From Druceiella hillmani (Eukaryota; Arthropoda; Insecta; Lepidoptera; Hepialidae), in NCBI GenBank assembly GCA_039881145.1, contig JAYKKI010000032.1:13782501-13846500 (forward strand): a stretch of DNA of 64,000 nucleotides. The letters run 5' to 3'. Each line of letters opens with the position of its first letter. Within the stretch, counting starts at the first letter, position 1. A program made the translations under genes and the position numbers. Shown one piece after another: positions 23,546 to 37,300 of this stretch. The notes under the pieces are model-generated. The model was not told where the DNA came from and did not search any database. It worked only from the letters and a program-made list of their open reading frames with translations.

Positions 23546-25112
23546 TGTATATAATTTTAATAATTAATTAATTTGCAAAAACAATAGCAATAATAAATTT
23601 TTTAGTTGTGGATGCCGGTAGAGCAAGCAATTATCTATAAAATGATATATAATTTATGTGGATTTAGTTGTGAGGTTTTTTCTAAAAAGGGAGAGTAACA
23701 TCTTAACCTTAGCGTATTAATATATATGATGATGATATATTTCTGAACAGAATTTTTTTTTCAGTAGTTACCTATATTTAAACCAAACAATATTAAAAAG
23801 TGAAGTTGGTAGCTTGAGGAGTGCACATTTTTCTTTATACCTAAGATATGTTTTTCGTTTATGCTATTTCGAAAATCAAAAAATATGTTCACATCGTCAG
23901 TTAACAAATGAAGTGGACGAATTTTCTAAGATATACAACCTAAAAACCAATCCAATTTAACAGATGGGATTGAAGTTGACGCTTTCGCAATATGAGATAA
24001 AATCAGATAAAATGGTTAACGGAGATGGATGGCTGCTACCTGTCAAAAACGAGCGACTTATAGATGAACATGAATAAAATTGAACGATCAACGGACAATA
24101 AGTTCGCAATATTTGCGTTGACCTTTGATAAACGTAAACAGAGTTCCATGTTTTAGAGAAATCATATGATTTTGCGAGACTTTTATGGAGTTAAAGTCGA
24201 AATTTGTTTTCATACGCCTATTGTGTCTTTACATAATGAATAGTCAAACTATTACATTTCGTTAAATGTATGTGGTACTAATAAATAATTATTTATATAT
24301 TTAATATCTGTCAGTTATTCAGTTTCACCGAGGGTCGGTACGATTTTTCAATTTCAAACAACGCAAAAAATTACATCAGTGCAATAAGGTCAGAGCAAAA
24401 GTTGTTAGAAAAACAAAAAACTTACAACTTTGTTTATACGTTTTAATATATGCGCGGTTATGTTAAAGGGTATGTCGAATTCGGAAATGTTGTAAGTTTT
24501 GATTGTTACGACGGATATAACTTTTTGAAATTAAGGAAGCCTTATTAGACAAATATTTCATGAATTTTTCTCAGCTCTGTCTGCCGGACTAACGTAAAGC
24601 CAAGCCTGAAAAAACATGTCTTTAGTGTATTTATGGCCTTTCCGGCTTTCATGTTAAATAATAATGACTTAATCAATTTATGATCTTGTCATCGATCTCT
24701 CACACGATAGGATCTTGGTCAATAACAGAGCCCTTCATTAAGTTGTACATAAATAAAATAATTATCTATTTCATATATAACATTCTTACCCACACGTTGG
24801 ACCCGCGGTCCTCTCATAAGACGTACATCAGTAAAATAATAAAAATGCATATTTAAGAATTTTAACTTAACTATTTTTCTATCTTACACATTTTATAACT
24901 TAAAGAGTCATTTGAAATTTCAAAAGTTAACCTTTTTATATGACAAAATTATTCCTAAATGTCATACCCTCGTGAGGTTTGTGATTTCCTATTTTATAAT
25001 ACACCTACAAATGTGCGTACATTACTACCAATTCATATAAAACATTAAAGTTCTATAAGTAACGAAATTACAGGTCGCCTTCTAGGGAAATGTGACCCTA
25101 ATTATCCATCGT

Positions 25113-25195
25113 GGTTTATATCCCGGGAGCGAAAGGACTTCTTATTACAGTGATGTAACCGTTGTCTGAGTTCGACCGACTCAGCTAAATAAACC
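25113..25195 (-). other. tRNA-like or SINE-head-like sequence (weak)
   Basis: On minus, 83 nt bounded by a 7-bp acceptor-like pair GGTTTAT/ATAAACC followed by A. Inside is 'tagctgagtcggtcgaa', a good match to the polymerase III A-box and D-loop of tRNAs, and further on 'ctttcgctcccggga', a poor B-box. No convincing anticodon or T-stem can be drawn, so it is at best a decayed tRNA pseudogene or SINE head; chance resemblance is possible. Confidence 0.2.
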
Positions 25196-26869
25196 GCTTT
25201 ATTTATAAGTATAATTAAAATTTCGATAATACGTTTGGGAGATTTAGAAACAAAGATATTTGTTTTAATTGCTTTAATAATGAAGGTGGTTATCCCAATA
25301 ATGTTGATGTAATTATTAATAAATTCAAAAGAAAGAGTTATTGTTATGAAACTTTTGTGTCCATATGTATATTTTTTTGCATATTTTCTGCAAGCTAGCA
25401 TAAGCTCAAAGTTCAACACGATTTATGTTATGGTCCAAGAATTTATAAGACAAGAAAAAATCATAATAATATAAATGATAATTTATACAATATATGGCAC
25501 ACAATTAAAATTAGAACTGTTTGCCACACATCGATAAAAAGATAGAATTTTTCAAATTAATGTCTGAAACCATTTTTCCTAAATGCCAAACACTATGGAA
25601 GGTACATCCTACTATTACTATACTTCCTGCATATTTTTGTAGTGTGAGGCAGGTCGACATGGAATCCTGAGCTCGACATTCGCTTACGTTAAGATGGAAG
25701 TTAAATTTTAAAATTTTGAAGAAAGTTTAATTAAATTCTCCTTATTTAGTGATAGATAATGCGGAGAGAGTTACAATATATGTAATATGTAAACACTCGC
25801 AAGACAGAGCTTTAAAAACTAGTTTTATCAAAAAAACTTTTCTCCAACTTAGTGAAGGGTAATAGAGACTATCTCATCTCGCTTCGCTGGTACGTATGTA
25901 AAACACAATCAACTTACACTAAACAGTGATCATCTAGAACCACTGATTAATTTTGAATATTTGAAACAGTTCATTAAACGAACATATTAGGTAAGGTTAA
26001 CATTCAATTTAACTTGATTTACAAGAGTATATAGATAAGGTCTTCAACAAAGTGATTTAAAAGCTGTCGCTGCATGGATTGCAGTCCTCCAGGTATTATA
26101 GAATAACTTTCGCCTGACGGGTTAGGTTCATCAGATGGAATGGAACGAATTATAAACTATGTTTACGAATAAAGCTGGTTGAGAATAATTTCTGGTTTCC
26201 TACAGGACTTAGGTCCTATTATTATCTTAATTATTCTTTCCGCCACCGCTATTACCTCATTTTTGAAGACTATTTTAAACTAAAAAAGTCCTTAATAAAT
26301 GTAGATGGTCAAGGTTTATTGGGTAAGAATTTTAGCGACTTGAGTAACTGATTGAGTTCACTTTGCTGTTGTTTAAACTACATTTAGCATAGTAGGGCAC
26401 ATCATTTTTTATAAATCTCAAAACTATCCTTTGTTGATATCGCAAGAAGATAAATATGGCATATAATTGAAATCTCTGCTTGGCAATTATTATAACACAT
26501 TAGAAGGCGTCTGATGCGAATTTCTCCTATTACGTGTAAATATTGGGAACACCTTAACTCATGATGACGATAGCCATACGCACTTTGGTATGAAAGACCT
26601 TTCAGAGAGAAGAGCTGCTACTAATTAGTTAAATGTTTTTGTTTAAACTCTCAATAGTCTTATCGAATATTCAAAATCATGACGTCAAAATAATGTTAAA
26701 ATTCTTAGAATTTCTGGAACAACATTCAATAGTAAACTTTTTGTTAATTTTAGTATTCGCACTATGGATGTTCATTCTGTATACCACATTAACTTGCAGA
26801 GATAAGAGTGTTTTTGTGCAAATATTATAATTGTTATATTATTTATTTATTTTATAGGATTCATTATCT

Positions 26870-27070
26870 CAAAAAAAAACCGTAAGAGATCACTCACCTG
26901 CCTGTCTGTCCGTCTGTCATAGCCGTAAATTTTTTTTCGGCAATCATTTGAAGTAAAAACTTAAAATTTAGCATGACAATAAAACATATTAACCCGCATA
27001 CTGTAAAACACAAAGATATCCTTTTGGAAATTTTATGGGATAAATTAAGTACTGGCTATTTTCTTGTTTA
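26870..27070 (-). repeat. Dispersed-repeat fragment, reverse orientation
   Basis: Contains 'cctgcctgtctgtccgtctg', the reverse complement of the 'cagacggacagacaggcagg' run seen in the plus-oriented fragments. Diverged outside that core. Confidence 0.5.
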
Positions 27071-27279
27071 GTTCCATATATAATGTGGGATGTCATTTAA
27101 AAGGGCTAGTTATAAGAGCCTAAAATTCTTCATAATGTTAGGTACTGTATACTCAGAAATACATAATGAAAAATATGCAAAAGTAATATGTTCGTTCTTT
27201 TCATTTCTGAAACTACTCAACATAAAATTATGAAATGAATATGCGTTTTTAGAAGCCCACGCAAAAATGTTAGAAAAAC

Positions 27280-27335
27280 TATCTACTTAAAGAAAGTGGA
27301 AATAATGCTACATCACGTACTTTCATTTAATTCTG
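27280..27335 (+). repeat. Terminal fragment of the ribozyme-like foldback family
   Basis: 'ctacttaaagaaagtggaa' followed by 'ataatgctacatcacgtac' and 'tttcatttaa' matches the outer 50 bp of the right arm at 31641-31693. The core and ribozyme-like part are absent. Confidence 0.8.
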
Positions 27336-29099
27336 AAAGATATTGTTATTTATTTCTTTTTTCTTAAATTTTGATTTTCTTAATTTTCGCAGTTTACTGA
27401 AAGATATTCCCGTAAGAAAAGTTTTCTTAACATGTCTGTATTTATTCTTTAATATACATATTCTTTCTTTTGCTCTATATATGTGTATTTCCCTGTCAGA
27501 AATAAAAAAGTATGAATATGAAGCACAGCAAAAACTATTAAGCTACTTATTACTATTTGAAACCCTTAAACATTCCTAATTAACACTAGTTTGTTTAAAC
27601 TAAGCAAATATATCAAAATCTGATCACGATTGGGAATCATTATTCATTAAGTTAAATATTAAAGTGAATGCAAATATTGACGGTAATACCTGGCCCAAAG
27701 CTATTTTGACATTACCTCGATATTACGGATGCCCGCCGGCGATCTTTGTTTCGAATATCGACGATAATTAGAAAATAGAAAAGAAAACAGCTCCAGGTGG
27801 AAAAAGCGCCTTCCTTATCCTGCTTAACAATAAAGAAAATAACCATTTTAAATAAATACTTGACGCGTTCAATAAATACGCTTCGAGAATTAAGAAAGTA
27901 ATTCAATTGCTTTCATTAATTTAATATTGTAAAATAACGAACAGCTTTAGATGGAAAATTACAGAAATAAAACCCATTACCTACCCACATTTATTTATAA
28001 ACACCATTGGTTATAATAGACTGCTAATACCATGCAAATGCTCAAAATTTAATTTTGTACGACCCTCGACAGCTGTGTAGAACCATTTTCATATACATTA
28101 TAATTGTCAGCTGAACTGTCAGAAATGGCCACATTTTAAAGGTTCTTCTCAACTTTCTGCAACGTATGGGAGATATAAATTGTTTAGATTTTAATAAAAG
28201 AAGAGCTGAAAAGTGAGAAAAGCAGACCAGTGTAAATTTCGATTTTAAATTATCATTTTTCACAAAGTTAGTCTTTCCATTCGGTTTTAAGTACTACACA
28301 GGATTTCGATTTATTATCTGCTTGATTAACATCCCCCAGCAACGTGTTTGGAAATTCATACAATGATTATTTTAGCCGTTTTGCGAAAAGCTACTTGACT
28401 AACGGTTTGACTGCCAATTTTATAAATACGGAATCGTTATTACCTATCAACTATAACAGTAATATAAGTCATTTCCATAGTCTGTACAATCTTTCAGACA
28501 TATCGATCACATTATAGATTATAGTTAATGTTAACTTCGGAACGGTAGGTAGTTGCTTAGGCAAAAAGCGAATACTAATTTTGCTTCCCGATAGATGGCG
28601 CTGTTATTTTATTAAAGTATTTTGTTTTTGTATTCTATAATTTATTTTCAGTATCCAACAATTAGTATAAATTATCAGCTCGAACTTACGTCAGCACAAA
28701 ATAAAGAATTTCCGTCGTATATATTTCTGACATTTGTCTAGTAGAAGCGATGGAATCAAACTTTCACTTGATATACTCGAAGCGAGCACTGATTAAATAC
28801 CAGTTGAAAAATAAGTTTCGTAGGATGTACTGAGGCATAAATCGAGCACTTCAACATTTTATTTTTAGTACTTGTTCGGTGCAGCATTTATTTCATAAAT
28901 TATGTGCCTATTCTAATAAAAATAATATTGGACTATATGAAATTTTATAAAAACCCATAATAGTATTAAGCTGTAGAATTTCTAGTAATATAGAGTCTCT
29001 CCTAGTAGTACCGCAGAGACGTTATAATTCTATCACAATGCTTTAGTGTAAGAAAATCGTGCAATAGTATCGCGATATTAATATCACAGATTTACGTGT

Positions 29100-29119
29100 T
29101 TATATATATATATATATAT

Positions 29120-29204
<85 letters not shown>
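29100..29204. repeat. Compound (TA)n tract
   Basis: TA runs interrupted by 'cacata' near 29121 and 'aaaca' near 29154. Confidence 0.98.
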
Positions 29205-29205
<1 letters not shown>

Positions 29206-31478
29206 TTGTATATATATCAAATGATTTTTAAGTTTCTTGTATATATTTATGGTTATATACAATAACTATTCATTATGTAAAACTCTCCAAATCCCTTTAT
29301 CTAGTACTGAATAATCGAGTCTACTGACATTAGTTTCATCTCGTTAATTATAAAGTAATTTCCGAATTAAAAAACAATAACTAGGTATATGTTGAAGATG
29401 AGTTATTTGTACAATATTTCTGTCGCCGTTGCGAACCCTAAACGGCAACTTTAAAAGTAAAATAAGTTTCTGTGAAAATAGATTTCAGAACGTTATATCA
29501 CAAGTTATACGCGAACTAAGAATATCGGTACGAACTATTTCCTGAGCCAGGTTTCGCCACTATCGAATACAACAAGCTAATGATACAAAAAGGCTGTAGA
29601 CGATCGTTGTGGAAAACTAAAATGATTATATACTGTTTATATATGACAACATACCATTCTCAGCTGCAAATATATATCTCTTTTTCTATTCAAGTTACAC
29701 TATAATACTCAGACTTTTATTTCAATATTGAAATGCCAAAAATATTGCGAAGAAAAACGATATACTCGTATGTACTCGTATCTGCGGCTCGGGAGAAATG
29801 AAACCGTTTTCATGTGTTTAGATTGCATTCCCTTTTTCACTTTAACCACACGCTTCTTTGATTTATCTCTATCTATTTGTAAAACAGCAAGTATGCCACC
29901 CTTGCACTCTCGCCAGCTAGTCGATTTTGATTCATGCACAAAGTAGTTATTGATATATTTTGATGTTAGCTTTATGTATTTATTATTTTAAAGATAATTT
30001 TCTAGCCAAAATACAAGGTTAGTTTATCAAGTCTATAGAAAATAGTAAGTTCAAATGATTATCCTTAAAGAAACAAATGGTCGTCTAAAATGTCTTTAAT
30101 AATGTTGACATGAAATAAAATGTGATCAACAAACTAACACTTAATTCTTTCTATTTTAAACTATAAATCAATATTTAAGCTCCAAAAATTAACTGTATTG
30201 ACCCTATGTATAAAATGACAAACAAGGCTAAATTACAGAATAAAAGAATCTGAATATTATAATTCACTTGAAATCGTTATTGGAAAAGACAAGCACTGAA
30301 AAATACAAACTAATAACGTTATTTAATTGAAAATTTCGCGGTAAAATATCGTTTCCAAATATAAATAAATTTCGAAAATACTGCCACTGTTAGACATTTT
30401 TGAAATCGATGTCGGTTATTGCCTTTCTCTCTTACACATACATATCCACCACACACACATACTCTTACGTGTTCACATTCTCCTTGGCAACGCCTCCAAA
30501 AATCTCTAATAGTATATACACCCTAAACCCCAAAAATCTCTGACAGTCTCCACAGTATTTTTAAAATTTATTTATGTTCGGAAACAATATTTTACCGTGA
30601 AGGTTCTAACTAAGAATTCGTATTTTCAATATTTTGTACTTTGTAAATTTTCTACGTTTTTCATTCAAATGTGGTGAGTTCTCTTGCCCTTGGCCGGTTT
30701 TAACTATGAACCTACTAGCGAAGTACTTGCATGATATAGGAATGATAACATATTTTATCACTGAATATGTACTAAAATATATATTATTACTAGTATTACC
30801 TTAAAATTACTTTGACCTGACTAAGTAATCTATTAATTTCTTTTTAATATCACACTCAATATTTATTTTTAAAATGTTGTCAATATGTTATTGACAGTAA
30901 AACAAATGTAATCCAAAAATATAAATGATAATATTTCCAAAAAATACTAGTGTAAAATTATAAACAAAGAATATTGTAGTAAAACAGTAAATAACAGTTT
31001 TACTACGATGAGAAATGTTAAGTCGATGAAGATGAAGTTGGGATAATTTATACTTACAGTCGCAAGTTGAAACACAACAATAAACCAACATTTGCACAGA
31101 CCTTGTTATCTTTGCCGTCTTTACTATTACGCTAACATTTTCTATGATTAACTGAGATGGAAACATTTTATTTGGAGGATATCTCTTTCATTTCGGATCT
31201 GAAAATATTTAAAAAATGCAGAATTTTGATTGCATTTCAATCAAGCAAAATATTTTAAAATGCCAATAACTGCAAAGAAAAGAGAAATGAAAAAAAATTA
31301 ACACACACATTAGAATTCAGGCGCTAACTATTAATTTTTGCTTTGCTCCTTCCCTTAGTGTTTTATTTAGAATTTTGGCCCAATTTTTTTCTGAATCGTT
31401 ACGTCATAAAAGATTCAATTAATAAAATAAGAAATAAGTGCGAAAAATATTTTTACGTGGTTGACTTCTCAAACTCAA

Positions 31479-31693
31479 TTAAATGAAATTAACTGATGTA
31501 GTATTATGTCTACTTTCTTTAAGTTCTTTACCACGACCTAGGTTTCCTTGTATTACAACATCTTCAGGTGGGCTGTTAGCAAAGATTGAAGAAGATCTTT
31601 GCTAACAGCCCACCTGTAATACAACGAAACCTAGGTCGTGGTAAAGAACTTAAAGAAAGTAGAAATAATACTTCATCACGTAGTTTCATTTAA
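31479..31693. repeat. Foldback element of the ribozyme-like family, ~100-bp arms
   Basis: Left arm 31479-31586 and right arm 31595-31693 are inverted copies separated by 8 bp. The right arm is 9 bp shorter because 'aagatgttg' after 'cccacctg' is missing, which removes half of the CUGANGA core from that arm. The outer ends 'ttaaatgaaatt' and 'tttcatttaa' are inverted. The same tail as other members ('tttctacaaaattaacac', 'taaatatattcaac') follows to 31739. No protein-coding capacity. Confidence 0.93.
31531..31572 (-). ncRNA. Hammerhead-ribozyme-like motif (left arm)
   Basis: Minus strand: 'cccac', CUGAAGA, U, GUUGU-AAU-ACAAG, GAAA, 'ccuaggu', C, 'gugg'. Core letters and stem I are intact; the base just before GAAA is G instead of C, weakening the closing pair of stem II. 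The opposite arm could compete by pairing with this whole region. Confidence 0.42.
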
Positions 31694-31749
31694 ATGTGAA
31701 CAATGAATTTCTACAAAATTAACACTAAATATATTCAACTTCTTAAACT

Positions 31750-32400
31750 TATGTGGTCGATGGTGTAGTCATTTTGCAAAATAACTACTACCAGTAGCCA
31801 ATATCTTGAATCATGGTTAATTTACGACCATCTATTAGGTACGTTGTTCATCTTCAGAACTCATCATCGACCCTGATTTAGCTGATAGCGTAGTTGTTTT
31901 ACAAAGTAATGACTTCACCTAACAAATTTCTTGAATCGTGGTTGATTTACCACCTTTAGTTGAGGAGTTGCAATGTTCATCTTCAAAACTCATCATCAAA
32001 CCCTTGCCTGGTCGATGGTGAAGTTATTTTGCAAAGTAATAACTACCTGTAGTAAATATCTTGAATCACGATTATTTTACTACTATCTGTTAAAGAGTTC
32101 TATTATTCATCTCCAAAACTCATCACCAGACCCTGGCCTGGTGATGGTGAAGTTATTTTGCAAAGTAATAACTTCCTGTAACAAATGTCTTGAATCATGG
32201 TTTATTTACCACAATCCGTTAGAGTTCCAATGTTCATGTTGGAAACTCATCAGCGGACCCTGACCTGATCGATGCTGAATTTATTTTGCGAAGTAACAAC
32301 TATCAGTAGCAAATATATTGAATCAAGGTTGATTTAATTCCATCCGTTACGGAGTTCCATTCTTCATCTTCAAAACTCAACACCAGTCCCTGGTGTGAGT
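31750..32400. repeat. Satellite-like tandem array, ~129-bp unit, five copies
   Basis: The word 'ttcatcttc' or a close variant recurs at 31847, 31976, 32106, 32233 and 32363, offsets 127-130 bp. Each unit also has 'gatggtgaagttattttgc', 'aaagtaataact' and 'tcttgaatca'. Copies are diverged and vary in length, so the array is old. The 96-codon plus frame at 31973-32263 is the repeat read twice and is not taken as a gene. Confidence 0.93.
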
Positions 32401-34304
32401 CGGATGGTGTGAGTTAATTTGTATTAAACTTTATTATTATAAGTATTAAACTTTATAAAAATAGAATAGAAGTAAATTCAAGTATATAAGTGTATATAAC
32501 ACATATACTAACGAAATTCTATAGTTAGTCGATACTTTCAAATACAGGAAACTGCGTAAGCAAAGTTTAGATTTATTGAAAGTTATTTATTTCCGTCCGA
32601 AAAAATCTGAGTTATTCATTAAAGATGTTTTACTTCAATAATAACGCACATTGAAACTTGAAAATAGTGAAAAGTTAGTACTTCACCACGATTCATAATA
32701 ACATTCCATTTTCATTCTAAGAACTTTTTTTAAAAGCTTATTTAATATTGCCAAATCTGAATATTTGAAATGACAAAGCTTTAATAACTAATCTTGCCTA
32801 GACATTAACTCTTCATTCACAATATTTTCTCTCTATACAAGCACATAAAGACACAAAAAGAAAATATCATGGAAAAGGAATTAATTATGTTTCCTTCTCA
32901 CGCTTGTTCCTGCTCGCATCTTGTCCATTATAATGAAAGAACAATAGACAAGACATGAGCCGCAAGCATCATGTGAGATTGCCAATAATTGGAACAAGAA
33001 AGTCGGGTAAGTGCTCGCTCTAATTAACACAAAAGATGGAGATGGGCGGTCACCCGATATGCGATTCAGACGTGTATCGAATTGGAAACAAACGTTTTCC
33101 ACAACATCAATATAACTACAAATAATTAAATAGTACATTATCGAAACTGTCTGTGAACTATCATTCGTTCATAAGAAGGTTAAAATCATTGCTTTGGATA
33201 CATAATTTGTTTCCTACAATTAATTTCAGCGACTGCTTTATTACAATTATTAAAATAAAACGAAATACGTTACTTCAAGCAATTTGGTAAAATTTGGAGT
33301 AAAGAAGAAATAAACTAGTATTAATTATTGTTTCTACATAAATAACATTTTTCATCACATAAAGGAATCAATTTTTTTGCTGATTTCCTTTAGAAAGATA
33401 ACGTGATTTATTTTCTTTTGTATTTTCTTTAATGTTCTTTTTTATATAAATTATCAAAAAAAAAAATTTCAAACTATCAATATATTTTTAGAAGTGTTGT
33501 TAATATTTAGATTGCAAGATATTAGAAGGAAAAAGGTGACATAAGTATTACAAAATTGTATTGATTATAACATTTCATGATAGCTTAAAAATACCAAAAA
33601 TTCAACCCCTAAATCAGTAAGCTAAATTTAATATTCGTTATTTAATTATAACTATGACATTATTTTGATCAAATTACCATATAAAACCCATCGAAACAAA
33701 ATTATTTGGAGCTGGAAATATTAACATTTTTAGACTGATGGGTAAATTTTTTCAACTTTAGTCAATACACGTTCAAGTAATATTTTACATCATATTTAAT
33801 TTCTTCCAAAACTTTCCATTAAATCGTAAGTATTCTGCAGGACTGTACGTCTTTTTTTTTAAATTATCGTATCAACAATCGTTTTGTTTTAAAATTATCG
33901 TATCAAAAAAAGGTTGTTTAACGCTTACATTACGTCAAGATAATAAAAGTACGACGATGATTATAAAAATGAAAATTAACAATATTTTTTTGCCCAAACG
34001 TACCTACACATTTTCTTGCCTATTAATATCGAACAATGTGTCCACATCTATTTTACGAATACACAACATTGCTATACTTCAAGAAAGTCGTTATTCTGAA
34101 ATAGATATTGTGCATTGCGTATAAGTAAGCGATATCTGGTTCACTAACTAAATGTTTATTCGAATAAAATATATATATCTTCATGATACATATATATTCA
34201 ATTTATTTTAATAATGAACTAATATGGATATGGCTTACGTACCAATTACTACAGTATCCTTAACAACGTAAAACAAACAAAAAAAATCGAGGAGTGTTAT
34301 CTGA

Positions 34305-34342
34305 AAACAAAAGATGTATCTGTCTGTATACATCTTTTGTTT
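34305..34342. repeat. Perfect 15-bp hairpin with 8-base loop
   Basis: Arms 'aaacaaaagatgtat' (34305-34319) and its reverse complement (34328-34342). Confidence 0.88.
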
Positions 34343-37300
34343 CAACATATCTTGAAAACGATGGTATCTAGAAATTTTTTTCAGATTTTTATACACACAG
34401 ACAAAATATTAAAGATATATTGCACACTCGGATTTTAATGATAAAAGAAACGTCTATTTAACTTTAAAAGTGTTCTGTTACGATGGATTGCTCTATAAAA
34501 ATGATTCGCTCCCATTTTACATTTATAGGATTTAAATGTAAATCGCAAATAGCATTATCATGAACGAACATTAAAATGGTTTTTTATTTTCCTACGAAAC
34601 CCTAAAAATTCAGTTTCTTTTCAAACTTTCCTTACACTTACCAAAATTGCTTAATTTTCATTAGAATAGCAAAATAATACAACGCATATAACCATCTCGA
34701 ATGAGGTCGAGGAATACATTAGTAAAACTCTGGTCAGGATCGACTCAATACTTTCATAGGTTAACGATTATAAACGGAGAAAAAAACAGGTAACCATTTT
34801 AACTCCATATTATAGCGTATGTACAGTATATTGTAGATAAATAATTCTTCAATATTTTATTTTCATCTTCTTTGTTTAATAACATCCTTCCTTCAACACC
34901 ATTTCTTTCAAATCTAGGAAAGCAGCAACGTTCCTTCTCGCAAGCCTCAGATTTCCGAGCAACCCAAACTGCCAGTATGTAATTCATACATATAACTTTA
35001 AAACAAGTATATACTACGCTTAAGTTTACTATAACTGGAAAATATATAAAAAAGTATGAAAAACAAAAAAAAAACGTATGGTTGCTTAGGTAGAACCGAA
35101 GAAAATTAGTTTCGGAATAATATTCTGTACAATTTTCGATATCGGTTTTCTGCTTCTTCTTTTATCCTTTTTCAGCACTGATAAGGTAACATTCTAATTT
35201 TCTGGGCCGATATAAACCTCAGTCTTTTTTACATTGTTTTCTTCTGATTTCCGTCACTGACTTTCTTATAGAGCTAGCAAATTTCTTATAGAGCTTCTTA
35301 CTTTTAAGTTTAGGAAAACTTGTAGTAATAGGTCTAATGATGATAGAAATTGCTAATATGCTAATGATGATAAAATTGTCTAATGATGATAGAATTTTAA
35401 AAAAAATTTGCCATTATTTTCTGAACAAATAAAAAGGGAAAATAGCAAACTATAGCTTAAAAAAATCACTTTAGTTATTTTAAATTATTAATAGGTAACG
35501 TAAGTACATTATATCGTTAAGAACTTACACGCAATTTTAGGCAATTAAATAATACCATATAAAATTATCAAACTTGAACTGATGAGAAAAATAATTAACA
35601 TTTCTTAAGATACAACATTTTCCCCGACTAATAATCGGTGTCTTAAAACTAATTTTGATAATTTTCATGATCGTAATGAAATAAAGTCGTTCTGGGTCAC
35701 CTGTTCCATGTGCACAAGTAAAAGAAGTAAGTAGAGCGAGTCAAGAGCGGTTAATAGTTAATACAGCGCTTGATCATTGCCGCCTAACTAGCCACGATGA
35801 AACGGGATAAACAAATAGAAAGTGAGAAATATGACTTTCTTATGACGCTGATTAATGAAGGACAGATAACAAAAATGTTTTGAAAACGGTAAATATTAAT
35901 AAGTTGAAATTCAATTTTTTTAATTCACAAAAGGAAATCCTTCATATGTTTAATTTGTTAAAACAAATACAGGATATAGAAAATGGCCTTCGTATTATAA
36001 AATAGTCCATGGTATAATTTTCGCAGTAAATCATTCAGGCTTATGTGATAATTAAAAAATATTCTAAGTTTCAAGAATTGTAAATTATATATTGAAATAT
36101 ATATAATTTTAAAGGCAGATTCTATTATTTCGTAGCTTTTCCAAAAATTGTGTAGTACTATTTTTAGACTATTCCTTATATATCCTGGACCTTTCATTTC
36201 GTAATGTTGGTGATATTCCAATAGAGCTATCGTAAATCATTATTTATGTAAATGACTACAAAAATAAGTGCTTACATTCTAAGGCAATATATTCATGAAT
36301 TTTTTACAATTTTACAACATCACCGTTTATCAATTTACAACATCAAAAACGGTTTCCACAACATTTTTTTTAAATTATAATATTTCTATTTGTTTTATGT
36401 GTCCAATAATTCACAATTTATAAAAATTTATTGATTCCTTGAAGATCAAAAAAGATTCATTATAATATAATAGAAATTTACACAAATTACTCAAAAAATA
36501 ATTAGAAAGTTTTTCAAAAAAGTTTTGGTATTCTGTTTATGCTAATTTATTGCTGCATAATTTATACACTGATTAGAAAATAAATTTTATGAAACATTGA
36601 ATATGTTGACAGTAGAAACTAAAACTTGAATGATTTTAGAATTATAAATGTTACAGAAAAGTAACAGGACTTTTTCACCTCTTTCTTGCATTATAACCCC
36701 TACAAAAAGATGAACAAGATGGAAAGCGAACCTTATACAATATAATATGTTCTTTAAAGTGACATTTAGACTGAATATACATAAAGTGGCATCATGATAA
36801 AAAATGTACAAGTTTTTCACGACAAAGGAAATATCACTAGAACGTGGGACAAAATACAAAACTACGTAAAGTTTAATATTAAAAGGCAAAAACGCAAATA
36901 AAATCATTCTTAAAAGAAAAATATCATCTTTAAAGAAAAATCATCTTAGGAATCAGTCGTATCTCTACTTTGATCAATGGGCATGAAATAGGTGACAAAG
37001 CTTGAAAAGCATCACGCGCAATTTCCTTGACGTAAAGCGTTGCTTGATACCTCTACTAGCATGCGGCATTTGTTTACTCAAGTACAACAGTGCTCAGCTA
37101 ATTTACCAAAAACAATGTTAACAACTTAGGAACGAATATGTTCCGTGTAATGTTCATGTACACATGTTCATATGTAGTTTTAAATAATAAACAATTCGCA
37201 CTACGTCCAACAAAACTTTCGTAGAGTATTTCGAATTAACAAATTTCGAAATAAACTAGGTTTCAAATAAGTTGCATAAACACTACCTACTGAACAATCT

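Larger units (their letters stand above)
23546..31470. other. Intergenic AT-rich DNA, no supportable gene
   Basis: Includes a tRNA-like patch (25113-25195), a reverse dispersed-repeat fragment (26870-27070), a short family fragment (27280-27335), a compound (TA)n tract (29100-29204), and 'gatagatggcgctg' near 28588. Small frames such as 25102-25419, 26633-26830, 27343-27579 and the overlapping pair at 29709-29946 have no recognisable domain and AT-driven residues. Confidence 0.5.

Noticed and set aside
31973..32263. 96-codon plus frame
   Set aside because: It is two units of the ~129-bp satellite read in frame.
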